Positions 48,407-58,590 of a DNA stretch of 64,000 nt are shown here, piece after piece. Within the stretch, counting starts at the first letter, position 1. Every line of letters starts with the position of its first letter. Origin of the DNA: Xanthobacter sp. NM-59 (GTDB taxonomy: Bacteria; Pseudomonadota; Alphaproteobacteria; Rhizobiales; Xanthobacteraceae). The notes beneath the pieces were generated by a model. The model did no database searches. It saw nothing but the letters and a program-made list of their open reading frames with translations, and was not told where the DNA came from. The stretch covers positions 124,001-188,000 of the forward strand of contig NZ_JACBFQ010000006.1 of the NCBI RefSeq assembly GCF_021401125.1. Reading direction: 5' to 3'. Both the position numbers and the translations under genes were made by a program.

Positions 48407-48805
48407 TCAGTGGCCGTGGCCGTCCTCGCGAACCACGGCGGGGCCTGCATAGGGAATGGCGGCTTCGCCACGGGCGGCCCACTGGGCCTTCAGCGCGTCG
48501 AGATCCACTTCCATGTCGTAGAGCGGGGGATGGCCGGGAACGGCGTATTCCGTCTCCACCTGGGTGCCGCAATGGGGGCAGCAGAATTCCAGGATGCGCA
48601 CCCACTCCGGATCCGGGCTGAAAGTGAAGCGGTACTTCTCGGGGTCGATGATGGGCGGATGAATTTCGGTGGGGTCGCGGTCGTAGACCAGCAGCCCTTC
48701 CTTGTAGTTTCCGCGCGCGGATGCGATCTCATGATCACACACCCGGCACTCCCACTTCTCGTTCTCCGTATTGATGCGGAGATATTCGGTCATGGCGATT
48801 TTCAT
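48407..48805 (-). CDS. apcB: small zinc-binding carboxylase subunit (ApcB-like)
   Basis: 132 residues, about 15 kDa. Two cysteine pairs, WECRVCDHE and EFCCPHCGT, form a probable zinc site. The sequence YDMEVDLDALKAQWA at the C-terminus resembles the small (gamma) subunits of acetone and acetophenone carboxylases, but it lacks the longer N-terminus of the 168-residue acetone carboxylase gamma. Start ATG 48805 lies 5 bp after the apcA stop, within GAGGAAAATG; ATG 48793 (MTEYL) is an alternative. Confidence 0.8.
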   Translation of the reverse strand: MKIAMTEYLRINTENEKWECRVCDHEIASARGNYKEGLLVYDRDPTEIHPPIIDPEKYRFTFSPDPEWVRILEFCCPHCGTQVETEYAVPGHPPLYDMEVDLDALKAQWAARGEAAIPYAGPAVVREDGHGH

Positions 48806-48810
48806 TTTCC

Positions 48811-50742
48811 TCAATCCTCCCGGCTCAGCAGGATGTCGCCTGCGTCGCTGATGACGAACTGCCAGCCCTCGGGGACGCGGCAGGTGAAATAGTCCTCCTC
48901 CAGAATGGCGGGGCCGGCGGCGAAATCGCCGGCTGCAAGATCGGCGAGGCGATAGACCGGCACGTCGATGCGCCCACGCTCGCGCACCAGCACGTTGCGC
49001 TTGCCGTGGGAGGGCGCCGGCGCCTTGGGGGCGAAGCTGGCCGCCTTTTCAGTGGCCGACCGCAGGCCCCGGACCGCCTTGAGCTCCAGTTCGAGGGACT
49101 GCGCCGAAGCGAAGGCGGCCGGCACCACCGGCTGCTCGCCCAGCGCGAAGGTCTCGATGCGGCCATCCCCGAAATCGGCCACGAGCCGGGCCTCGATGTC
49201 GTAGCTGCCCGCGGCGCAGCCTTCCGCGAACATGTCGCGGGCGGCCTTCACCTTCAGCGTCGCGAGGGTCTCTTCGAGCGCGGACGGGCTGGGAAGGGTC
49301 ACCGCATAGCGCTGCGAGATATCGCAGGAGCCGATGCCGTAGGCGGAGAATACCGCCGCCATCTGCGGGATCGCCACCCGGCGGATGCCCGCTTTGTCCG
49401 CAACGCCGCAGGCATTGAGCGGACCGGCGCCGCCAAAGGCCAGCATCACCGTGTCTTCGGAAATCCGGGTGAAGCGGTGGAGCTCCGCCGCAATCTTCTC
49501 CTCATACGCGAACTCCATGCGCAGCAGCGCATCATCCAGGCTGAGGCCCAGGGGACCAGCCACATTCGTCGTCACTGCCGCCGCCGCGCGATCGAGGTCG
49601 AGCCCCATGCCACCGCCGAAATAGGAGGTGGGGTCGAACAGGCCGATAAGCAGGCTCGCATCCGTGATGGTGGCCTCGCGCCCACCGCGCCCGAACGACG
49701 CTGGCCCCGGCACCGCCCCAACGCTGTCCGGCCCGATGACGATGCGCCCGTCGACCACCTTGAACACCGAGGAACCGCCGGCCCCAGCGCTGAGGATCTC
49801 GCAGAGCGGGAACGAAACGGAGATGCCCTCCACATGCCCGCGGCGCACCTCGGCCACCGTGCCGTCGCTGTACTGGCCGATGTCGGTGGTGGTGCCACCC
49901 ACGTCGATGGAGACGGAATCGGTGAAGCCGTAGCGCCGCGAGAAGGCCTTCACCCCCTCCATGCCGCCGCGCGGACCCGAGGAATAGGTCTTGATGGCAA
50001 TGGTCTTGGCCACGCGCGAGGCATCGCCGTCATTGCGGAAGATCAGCAGCGGATTCTTCGTGCGGTAGGCGCGAAGACGGTTTTCCGCGTTGAAGAGAAA
50101 CGCCTCCATGGAGGGATGGAGGAAGGAATTGATGATGGCGGTCCAGGTGCGCCGCTCCCCGTCCGCGTCGCTGGTGAGGTCGGAGCCATAGAGGATCGGA
50201 ACGGCACCCAGCAGATGGCGCGGATACTTGCGCAGGGCGACGAGGCGGAAGCGGTTTTCCAGGGCTTCGAAATCCGCCCCGCTGAAGCTCACCACAAGGC
50301 GGTTGGCGCCGGCGGCGGTGAGCTTGTTGATGGCCTTCACCACCTCCACGTCCGCATCCTCGCCGCGCACCGTGGCGGCGTCGAGGAAGGCGATGCGATC
50401 CCCCACCAGGGCTTCGAACACATCCTGGTCGTGCGCCGCCAGGCGGCTCGGCAGATCGTGGGCTGCCGCATCCAGGATCAGGCCCAGGCGCGGCCCCTTG
50501 CGCTCGCAGATGGCGTTGGTGCCCTGGGTGGTGGAGTAGCGGATAAGATCCACCTCCTCCAGCAGCCGCTTCACATCCGGCTCGCCATAAAGAACGCCCG
50601 AGGCCTTCGTCAGTCCCTCGAAGAAACACTTGCTGAGATCATAGGGCGTGGTGAGGACCTTGGTCTTCTTCACCTGATCGCCGGACAGAATACAGATGTC
50701 CGTCAGCGTGCCGCCATTGTCGATGTTGATCTGAAGGGACAT
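48811..50742 (-). CDS. apcA: ATP-dependent ketone carboxylase, smaller HyuA-type subunit (ApcA-like)
   Basis: 643 residues, ~69 kDa, HyuA family but divergent from apcC. Nucleotide-fold motifs are INIDNGGTLTDICIL at the start, YSTTQGTNAICERKGP, VSIDVGGTTTDIGQYSDG, ILSAGAGGSSVFK and MLAFGGAGPLNACGVA. The DNGGTLTD in place of DIGGTFTD is unusual for the family. First gene of the operon; ATG 50742 was chosen because GGAGGAGAG sits just upstream, although the frame is open ~165 codons further. It is preceded by a sigma-54 promoter at 50860-50874 giving a ~105-nt leader. Confidence 0.82.
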   Translation of the reverse strand: MSLQINIDNGGTLTDICILSGDQVKKTKVLTTPYDLSKCFFEGLTKASGVLYGEPDVKRLLEEVDLIRYSTTQGTNAICERKGPRLGLILDAAAHDLPSRLAAHDQDVFEALVGDRIAFLDAATVRGEDADVEVVKAINKLTAAGANRLVVSFSGADFEALENRFRLVALRKYPRHLLGAVPILYGSDLTSDADGERRTWTAIINSFLHPSMEAFLFNAENRLRAYRTKNPLLIFRNDGDASRVAKTIAIKTYSSGPRGGMEGVKAFSRRYGFTDSVSIDVGGTTTDIGQYSDGTVAEVRRGHVEGISVSFPLCEILSAGAGGSSVFKVVDGRIVIGPDSVGAVPGPASFGRGGREATITDASLLIGLFDPTSYFGGGMGLDLDRAAAAVTTNVAGPLGLSLDDALLRMEFAYEEKIAAELHRFTRISEDTVMLAFGGAGPLNACGVADKAGIRRVAIPQMAAVFSAYGIGSCDISQRYAVTLPSPSALEETLATLKVKAARDMFAEGCAAGSYDIEARLVADFGDGRIETFALGEQPVVPAAFASAQSLELELKAVRGLRSATEKAASFAPKAPAPSHGKRNVLVRERGRIDVPVYRLADLAAGDFAAGPAILEEDYFTCRVPEGWQFVISDAGDILLSRED

Positions 50743-50859
50743 TCCCTCACTCTCCTCCCATTTTCCGGCTGGCGCCGGATGCGCCCATTGCTTGGAAGAC
50801 CACGCGGCCGCTCCCGCCCTGCTGGCGAGACGCTCTCGGCGAGGCTCGCGACCCTGATC

Positions 50860-50874
50860 GCAAGGGCCATGCCA
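50860..50874 (-). promoter_or_regulatory. sigma-54 (-24/-12) promoter of the carboxylase operon
   Basis: Minus strand TGGCATGGCCCTTGC, with GG-N10-GC spacing exact and one mismatch to TGGCACG-N4-TTGC. About 118 bp upstream of the apcA ATG. The adjacent gene encodes a sigma-54 activator. Confidence 0.88.
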
Positions 50875-50891
50875 AAAGAGAGAGAGAAGAG

Positions 50892-50994
50892 GAAAATCGA
50901 TCTTCCCCTTTATTTGCGTCGACTCCGGGCATGAAGATCTATTGCGGGACGCAGGCCACCGACTTCTTCGCGAATACCCGCCCGAAAATCGAAC
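50892..50994. promoter_or_regulatory. GAAAATCGA boxes upstream of apcA promoter
   Basis: GAAAATCGA occurs at 50892-50900 and, extended to GAAAATCGAAC, at 50984-50994. The 11-mer recurs upstream of the cobW sigma-54 promoter (53661-53671), so it is a candidate activator-binding element. Between them is ATTGCGGGACGCAG (50941), resembled by ATTGTGCGACGCGA (50998). Confidence 0.45.
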
Positions 50995-51049
50995 TCTATT
51001 GTGCGACGCGATGAGGAGAGAGGGTGCAACGCAGCATCCGCGCACAGGC

Positions 51050-51080
51050 AAAAAAACACCGCCGATCAGGACCGGCGGTG
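51050..51080 (-). terminator. rho-independent terminator of the activator gene
   Basis: Perfect 8-bp stem CACCGCCG/CGGCGGTG (51057-51064, 51073-51080) followed on the minus strand by seven T. It isolates the activator gene from the apc promoter downstream. Confidence 0.88.
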
Positions 51081-51311
51081 CGCAGGAGGCTTTCGGGAGG
51101 ACGGCGAAAGCTGCTTCACTCAGGCAATCAGCGTGCCGAACCAGAGGACCGATCGGCCGATATCGGCAACGCAGAGACGCCGCCGTTTTCAGGAGAGCGG
51201 AAAATCCGGGGCACGAGACCCGGAAATGGCTGCGTTTCAAGCCGGCGCGGCGCGGCGAAGGGGCCTCGGGTTTGGAACCCGGCTGCGGTCCGCGCCCCTC
51301 CCGGAGGGGCG

Positions 51312-53342
<2,031 letters not shown>

Positions 53343-53714
53343 TTCGCGTCCTCCCCCCGGCGGCCTGAAGGGCCAACCGGTGCGCCGCCCCGGGGCAAAT
53401 CTATTGTCTGCGTCCTCTTGGGCGGACTTGTCGTTCATCATCCTCAGGCAGCGCGGCATGCGCCCGCTCCGGTCTCCTCTGCAGGAAGCAAATGGCCTTT
53501 GCCCTGGAAACCAGGGCCGCCGCGCCTGTGGGGTGTCACACTAGCATCCTTCATGCCAGCCCGCACTTCCCCCACGCCAGTGCCGCGCCGGTATCCAGCC
53601 CCCGCAACGACCTTAGGGAAAGCATCGGCCGGCGTTTGATTTTGATCCATCCGACCGTCTGAAAATCGAACGCTCGGCCGTTGCGCCCGCCAGAGGGAGG
53701 CGGTTTGCCGCCAC
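53343..53714. other. control region between the activator gene and cobW
   Basis: No gene is seen. It contains the start region of the activator (minus) and, near cobW, an inverted repeat at 53632-53673 whose arms GCGTTTGATTTT and GAAAATCGAACGC nearly match. No sigma-70 promoter was recognised for the activator. Confidence 0.5.
53632..53673. promoter_or_regulatory. inverted repeat, candidate activator site before cobW
   Basis: GCGTTTGATTTT (53632-53643) and GAAAATCGAACGC (53661-53673) are complementary except for one or two positions. It lies about 45 bp upstream of the cobW -24 element. The right arm contains the GAAAATCGAAC shared with the apcA upstream region. Confidence 0.5.
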
Positions 53715-53729
53715 TGGCACAACCATTGC
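53715..53729 (+). promoter_or_regulatory. sigma-54 (-24/-12) promoter of cobW-family gene
   Basis: TGGCACAACCATTGC, followed by T: GG-N10-GC exact, and only one mismatch to consensus TGGCACG-N4-TTGCT. 50 bp upstream of the ATG. Confidence 0.9.
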
Positions 53730-53778
53730 TGCGGGCCCACACCCGCTGAACCATCGGCGCAACCCTCCCGAGACAGCC

Positions 53779-54969
53779 ATGGCCGAACGTGACACCGCCG
53801 ATCCGCGCATCCCTGTGAGCGTCCTCACCGGCTTTCTCGGCGCGGGCAAGACCACCTTGCTGAACCATCTGGTGACCCATCCGGACATGGCCGGCACCGC
53901 CCTGCTCATCAACGAGTTCGGCGCGGTGGGCATCGACCACCATCTGGTGGAGCGCATTGGCGAGACCATGGTGCTGCTCGAATCCGGATGCGTGTGCTGC
54001 ACCGTGCGCGGCGACCTGGTGGCGGCGCTGGAGCAGCTCCACGACAAGCTGTCCCGCCGGCAGATTCCGCAGGTGAACCGCGTGGTGATCGAGACCACGG
54101 GCCTTGCCGATCCCGTGCCCGTGGTCTGGACCTTGATGGAGCACCGCTTTGTCGCCACGCGTTTTCGTTGCGACGGGGTCATCACCCTGGTGGATGCCCG
54201 GCTCGGAGCCGGCCAGTTGGAGCGGCATGAGGAGGCCCGGCGCCAGGTGGCGATGGCGGACCGCATTCTGCTCACCAAAGCGGATCTTGCCGACCGCACG
54301 GCCCGCGAACAGCTGGAGGCACGGCTTCAGGCCCTCAACCCCGCCGCCCCCCGCCTCACCGTGACCCACGGTGCGATCGAGCCCCGGCGCATTCTCGATG
54401 CCGGGCTTTATGCACCCGGCAGCCGCCCGGCGGAGATCGAGCGGTGGATGGCGGAAGCGGCCGCGCCCGACAGTGCGGCGCCCTCCGCCGCCCATGCCGG
54501 CGGCCCCCCGGTCACAACTTTCACCTGCTTCTTCAACCGTCAGGTCCCCTGGCGCGGGTTCGCTGTCACCATGGGGCAGATCCTCGCCGAATACGGACCT
54601 CGCCTGATGCGGGTGAAGGGGTTGATGAACGTCGCGGGCCTCACCGCGCCGGTAGTGGTGCAGTGCGTGGAGGGCGTCGCCTATCCCCCTGTGCGCCTGC
54701 CGCGTTGGCCGAGCGACGGAAAGCGCTTCGACATGCGCGGACGGCTCGTCTTCATCGCCCGCGACCTGCCGCAGGCGGCCATGGACGACATTCGCCAGCG
54801 GCTGGAGGAGCTGCCCGCCGACGGGCCAGCCCTGAAGGCCGCCGCCACCACGCCGCTTCTGCCCACGCGCTGCTGGCTGAGCGCGCGCATGCCGATGCAG
54901 GGCACAAGCCGGCTCGAAACCGGGGGCTGGCATGTGAGCTCCCTGCGCCTGGGTGCCGGCTCACGCTGA
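53779..54969 (+). CDS. CobW/COG0523 family G3E GTPase (putative metallochaperone)
   Basis: 396 residues. P-loop SVLTGFLGAGKTTLLNHLV, NEFGAVGIDHH, the metal-binding CxCC motif in ESGCVCCTVRGDL, and ILLTKADL (NKxD-type) in the N-terminal GTPase domain; the C-terminal CobW domain holds VKGLMNVAG. G3E GTPases deliver or protect metals such as Zn, Co, Ni or Fe. It has its own sigma-54 promoter beside the carboxylase activator, so it probably serves a metal site in the carboxylase, the zinc dehydrogenase, or the Zn-type ApcB-like subunit. That link is inference; other COG0523 roles are possible. Confidence 0.85.
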   Translation: MAERDTADPRIPVSVLTGFLGAGKTTLLNHLVTHPDMAGTALLINEFGAVGIDHHLVERIGETMVLLESGCVCCTVRGDLVAALEQLHDKLSRRQIPQVNRVVIETTGLADPVPVVWTLMEHRFVATRFRCDGVITLVDARLGAGQLERHEEARRQVAMADRILLTKADLADRTAREQLEARLQALNPAAPRLTVTHGAIEPRRILDAGLYAPGSRPAEIERWMAEAAAPDSAAPSAAHAGGPPVTTFTCFFNRQVPWRGFAVTMGQILAEYGPRLMRVKGLMNVAGLTAPVVVQCVEGVAYPPVRLPRWPSDGKRFDMRGRLVFIARDLPQAAMDDIRQRLEELPADGPALKAAATTPLLPTRCWLSARMPMQGTSRLETGGWHVSSLRLGAGSR

Positions 54970-55335
54970 ACCGGACCCCAGGGCCCAGGCCCACGCTGGG
55001 GGCCCGGACTCCGCCGCCGGGATTGCACTTCAAGATGTCGGCGCAAAACGGACGGTGCCGAACCTGCGCCCGAAGGAGAGCCCGAGGTTCCGCGCGGCCG
55101 CAAGCCCGTCCGGACAAGCCGTGCGCGGCCACGTCTCGCCCGGGGAACAACCTCCCATAGGGACAACCAGCCCGGCTGCCTCCGCGTGTCGCGGAAACAG
55201 TGAATCATCCTCTTACTTTGTTTCGAAACACATTTCTCGCGCGGACCGAGACCCGCTTCGCATGAAGGTGCTCCGCCGGCGCCGCCACTTCGGGGCGCAC
55301 CGTGAGGTGCCGCCGAAGCGAGTGCGCGCGGGCCG
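54970..55335. other. intergenic region between cobW and thiolase
   Basis: About 365 bp between the 3' end of cobW and that of the thiolase gene. No gene is seen. The thiolase-side hairpin follows. Confidence 0.5.
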
Positions 55336-55372
55336 CGCGAGCTTGACCGAAGGCCCAGGGGCCAAGCTCGCG
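55336..55372 (-). terminator. possible terminator hairpin after thiolase
   Basis: CGCGAGCTTG (55336-55345) and CAAGCTCGCG (55363-55372) form a perfect 10-bp stem, with GGCC repeats in the loop. It starts 10 bp after the thiolase stop on the minus strand. There is no T-run. Confidence 0.45.
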
Positions 55373-55381
55373 CTCCCGGCG

Positions 55382-56560
55382 TCACTTCACCGGTTCGAGC
55401 ACGCTCACATAGTTCGCCACTGCCGATCCGCCCATGTTGAACACGGCGCCCAGGCTGGCTCCGGGCAACTGCATGTCGCCCGCTGCACCGGTGAGCTGCA
55501 TAGCCGACAGGGCGTGCATGGACACTCCGGTGGCGCCGATGGGATGCCCCTTCGCCTTGAGGCCGCCCGAAACATTGACGGGCAGACGGCCCCCGCGTGC
55601 CACGGTTCCGTCCTCCAGCACGCGCGCGCCCTGCCCCTCCGGCGCCAGCCCCATGGCCTCATAGGCCAGCAGCTCAGCGATGGTGAAGCAGTCGTGCACC
55701 TCCGCGAAAGACAGGTCATCGACGCCGATGCCCGCTTCCGCGAACGCAGTGGCGAAGGCCCGGCGCGGTCCTTCGAACCGCACCGGATCACGCCGCGACA
55801 TGGGCAGCAGGTCATTCACCTGGGCGCGGGCGCGAATGCGCACCGCCCGCCGCGCGTCCGCGAGCAGCTCGTCCGAGGCGAGCACCAGGGCGGCCGCCCC
55901 ATCGGAAACCAGCGAGCAATCCGTCTTGCGCAGGGGGCCGGCGATGATCGGGTTCTTCTCGGAGACGGTGCCGCAGAACTCCAGATCCAGCGCCTTGCGC
56001 ATCTGCGCGAAGGGGTTGGAAACACCATTGGCGTGGTTCTTCACCGCGATCCGCGCCAGCGTCTGCGAATGGTCGCCATAGCGCTCGAAATAGGTGCTGG
56101 CGATCTCCCCGAAGATGGAGGGGAAGGTTTTGCCGCAGCTCGCCTCCTCCTTCACGTAGGAGGCAGACCCCAGGATGCGGGTGACCTCCTCACCGCTCAC
56201 CGCCGTCATCTTCTCGGCACCGACCACCAGCGCCAGCCGCGCGCGGCCGGACTGGATGGCGTCGCAGGCGGCGAAGATGGCGCCGGCCCCGGAGGCACAG
56301 GCGTTCTCAACCCGGGTCGCCGGCTTCCAGCGCAGCCCCGGCTCGCCATTCATGGGCAGCGAGGAACAGAAGATCTCCGGCACGAAGCCGCCATTGAGGT
56401 TGCCCAGCCACACGCCGTCCATGCTTTCCGCAGGAAAACCGGAATGCGCCAGCGCCTCGTGGCAGACGCTGGCGATGAGCGCTTCAAGATCCATGTGCGC
56501 GAGGCGACCGAAGGGCGAATGGGCCCAGCCGACGATGGACACTCCGTTGTTGCGTTCCAT
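55382..56560 (-). CDS. thiolase (SCP-x-type acetyl-CoA acetyltransferase family)
   Basis: 392 residues. Nucleophile cysteine in VENACASGAGAIFAACDAI, histidine motif GLKAKGHPIGATGVSMHA. The NEAF loop of classical thiolases is HDCFT and the last motif reads FNMGGSAV where classical thiolases have CxGGG, both features of the SCP2/SCP-x thiolase group. It would cleave a 3-oxoacyl-CoA to acetyl-CoA plus a shorter or aromatic acyl-CoA. A sigma-54 promoter at 56605-56619 links it to the carboxylase regulon. Start MERNNGV (ATG 56560) has GGGAG seven bases before. Confidence 0.85.
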   Translation of the reverse strand: MERNNGVSIVGWAHSPFGRLAHMDLEALIASVCHEALAHSGFPAESMDGVWLGNLNGGFVPEIFCSSLPMNGEPGLRWKPATRVENACASGAGAIFAACDAIQSGRARLALVVGAEKMTAVSGEEVTRILGSASYVKEEASCGKTFPSIFGEIASTYFERYGDHSQTLARIAVKNHANGVSNPFAQMRKALDLEFCGTVSEKNPIIAGPLRKTDCSLVSDGAAALVLASDELLADARRAVRIRARAQVNDLLPMSRRDPVRFEGPRRAFATAFAEAGIGVDDLSFAEVHDCFTIAELLAYEAMGLAPEGQGARVLEDGTVARGGRLPVNVSGGLKAKGHPIGATGVSMHALSAMQLTGAAGDMQLPGASLGAVFNMGGSAVANYVSVLEPVK

Positions 56561-56604
56561 GATGCTCCCTACCGACAGATTATGATTGTCGCGCCGGCGC
56601 TCCT

Positions 56605-56619
56605 GCACCGGCCATGCCA
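56605..56619 (-). promoter_or_regulatory. sigma-54 (-24/-12) promoter of thiolase gene
   Basis: Minus strand TGGCATGGCCGGTGC: GG-N10-GC exact; departs from consensus at two positions (A-T after C-A, and GTGC for TTGC). 45 bp upstream of the thiolase ATG. Confidence 0.7.
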
Positions 56620-56771
56620 CTGCCGCCCCTGCCCCGTCCGGCCCCGAAGGCCCGGCCCCGGGCTTCCGAAGCGGCCGGAATCACGACGCCACCGTCGTAT
56701 TTTCACACGGCGGGGCGGCGCGGCCCGCCAGCAATAGCACGCAAACCGCCAGCCGGCCGCATCGCGCGCCG

Positions 56772-56786
56772 TGGCATCCCTCTTGC
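56772..56786 (+). promoter_or_regulatory. sigma-54 (-24/-12) promoter of alcohol dehydrogenase gene
   Basis: TGGCATCCCTCTTGC: GG-N10-GC exact with the TTGC -12 element. 73 bp upstream of the ATG at 56859. It and the thiolase promoter form a divergent pair. Confidence 0.85.
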
Positions 56787-56858
56787 CGAAGGGGGAAGGC
56801 CCAAGGCGGGCGCCGGCCAGCGCACCGCCCCTCAACGACATCCAGAAAGAGAATCCCC

Positions 56859-57896
56859 ATGAAGGGTCTTGTCTATCGCGGTCCCGGCCAGAAGGCGCTG
56901 GAGGATGTGCCTGATCCCAAGATCGAACAGCCCACCGATGCGGTGGTGAAGGTGTCGCGCACCACCATCTGCGGCAGTGACCTTCACATCCTGAAGGGCG
57001 ACGTGCCCACCGTGAAGCCGGGAACGGTGCTCGGCCATGAAGGCGTGGGCATCATCGAGGAGGTCGGACCGGCGGTTTCCACCTTCAAGAAGGGGGACCA
57101 TGTCCTCATCTCCTGCATCTCCGCCTGCGGACGCTGCGAATATTGCCGGCGCGGCATGTATTCCCATTGTTCCGTCGCCGGCTGGATGCTCGGCCACACC
57201 ATTCACGGAACGCAGGCGGAATATGTCCGCATTCCGTTCGCGGACACCTCCCTGCATCGCATTCCCGAAGGCATGGACGAGGAAGCCCTCGTGATGCTCA
57301 GCGACATCCTGCCCACTGGCTTCGAGTGCGGGGTGCTGAATGGAAAGGTGCAGCCCGGCAGCACGGTGGCCATCGTCGGCGCCGGGCCGGTAGGCCTCGC
57401 AGTGCTGCTGACCGCGCAATTCTACTCCCCCGCCGAGATCATCATGATCGATCTCGACGACAACCGGCTGGAGCTCGCCCGCACCTTCGGCGCCACGCAG
57501 ACGGTGAACAGCGGGCGTGAAAATGCGGCGGAACGCGTGATGGCCCTTACAGGCGGTATCGGCGTCGACGCCGCCATCGAGGCGGTCGGTATTCCGCCCA
57601 CCTTCCTGCTGTGCCAGGACATCGTGGCGCCCGGCGGCACCATCGCCAATGTGGGCGTACATGGCACCAAGGCCGACCTGCATCTGGAGCGCCTGTGGTC
57701 CCACAACATCACCCTCTCCACCCGGCTGGTGGACACGGTGACGACGCCCATGCTGATGAAAACCGTCCAGTCCCGGAAGCTCGATCCGGCCAGGCTGATC
57801 ACCCACCGCTTCCCGCTCACCGACATCCTGACGGCCTACGAAACCTTCGGCGGCGCCGCGCACACCAAGGCGCTGAAGGTCATCATCGAAGCCTGA
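56859..57896 (+). CDS. zinc-dependent secondary-alcohol-type dehydrogenase
   Basis: 345 residues, medium-chain dehydrogenase. Catalytic zinc region TTICGSDLHILKGDVP and GHEGVG, structural-zinc cysteines in CGRCEYCRRGMYSHC, cofactor site GAGPVGLAVLLTAQFY followed by MIDLDDNRLELA, with aspartates suggesting NAD rather than NADP. The GWMLGH and ILPTGFECGVL blocks are those of Clostridium-type isopropanol dehydrogenases and relatives. Under a sigma-54 promoter next to the ketone carboxylase, it most likely oxidises a secondary alcohol to the ketone that the carboxylase consumes. Formaldehyde- or glutathione-dependent roles are alternatives. Confidence 0.85.
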   Translation: MKGLVYRGPGQKALEDVPDPKIEQPTDAVVKVSRTTICGSDLHILKGDVPTVKPGTVLGHEGVGIIEEVGPAVSTFKKGDHVLISCISACGRCEYCRRGMYSHCSVAGWMLGHTIHGTQAEYVRIPFADTSLHRIPEGMDEEALVMLSDILPTGFECGVLNGKVQPGSTVAIVGAGPVGLAVLLTAQFYSPAEIIMIDLDDNRLELARTFGATQTVNSGRENAAERVMALTGGIGVDAAIEAVGIPPTFLLCQDIVAPGGTIANVGVHGTKADLHLERLWSHNITLSTRLVDTVTTPMLMKTVQSRKLDPARLITHRFPLTDILTAYETFGGAAHTKALKVIIEA

Positions 57897-57911
57897 CGCC
57901 CCCGAACACGA

Positions 57912-57936
57912 CGGGAGCCCCGGTCGCGGGCTCCCG
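57912..57936 (+). terminator. hairpin after alcohol dehydrogenase
   Basis: Perfect 9-bp stem CGGGAGCCC/GGGCTCCCG (57912-57920, 57928-57936), 15 bp after the stop. No T-run follows, so it may act with Rho or only protect the mRNA end. Confidence 0.55.
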
Positions 57937-58014
57937 GCTCTCGGGCGCGGCCCGCTCGGCCGGCGGTGGCCTTGAGCAGCCGGTGCCCGGCTTCCCGCCG
58001 CTCGACCTGATCGA

Positions 58015-58590
58015 TGTCCCATACCGCGCCGCCGGCTGCCGCGCGGGCAGGCTCCACCCCTCGCGGAACAGTTGCTCCCGCGGAGTGCCGTTACGATAGG
58101 ATGGGGGTAGATGCCGCGCCGCTGAAGCTCCGGCACCAGATGACCCATCACATCCGCGAGCGTCTCGCGGGCGACCACATAGGCCAGAAGCCGTCGAACG
58201 CCGTTTCCTCGACCCAGTCCTGGAGCAGGTCCGCGGCCGTTTTCGCGGAGCCGACGAAGAGCGGCCCAATTTGGCCAGCTCCTCAATGGTCCAAGTCGAT
58301 GACCCAGGCCTTCTCGCCGTCGGCCTGATGCCCGATGGTGGAGCCGGTGGCGTTGGTCTCAGCCTTTTTCACCGTGGCGGCGGAAATCGATGCCGGGGCA
58401 ACTGGACATCAACGCCAGGGCCCCGTCATGGGACGCGTAGCGCACATCGTCCACATGCTTCGCGCGCGCCCCGGCACAGGTCTCGTCCACGATGACGGTC
58501 GCCATGGCATAAACCAGGATCTTCCGCGGATCGCGCCCCTGCACGGCAGCGCGTTGCGCTACTCGCTCGCCGGAGGACCTCAGGGCGTTC
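58015..58590 (-). pseudogene. C-terminal remnant of an NtaA/SnaA/DszA-family FMN monooxygenase
   Basis: Recognisable pieces appear in different minus-strand frames: DPRKILVYAMATVIVDET...HDGALALMSS, then VGSAKTAADLLQDWVEETAFDGF, then LAYVVARETLADVMGHLVPELQRRGIY, then YRNGTPREQLFREGWSLPA...PAARY. Put together they follow the C-terminal ~200 residues of this family in order, but at least three frame changes and the loss of the N-terminal half (cut at the end of the next gene) show it is dead. An intact relative begins at 63397. Confidence 0.75.

Noticed and set aside
43768-50742. Plain three-subunit acetone carboxylase (acxABC)
   Set aside because: There are two HyuA-type genes, the small subunit is ~132 rather than ~168 residues, and a fifth gene is coupled to the HyuB gene.
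43771-50934. Very long plus-strand frames (600-920 codons) through the carboxylase operon
   Set aside because: They are His/Arg/Ala/Gly-rich shadows opposite the HyuA/HyuB genes, common in high-GC DNA, with no recognisable domains.
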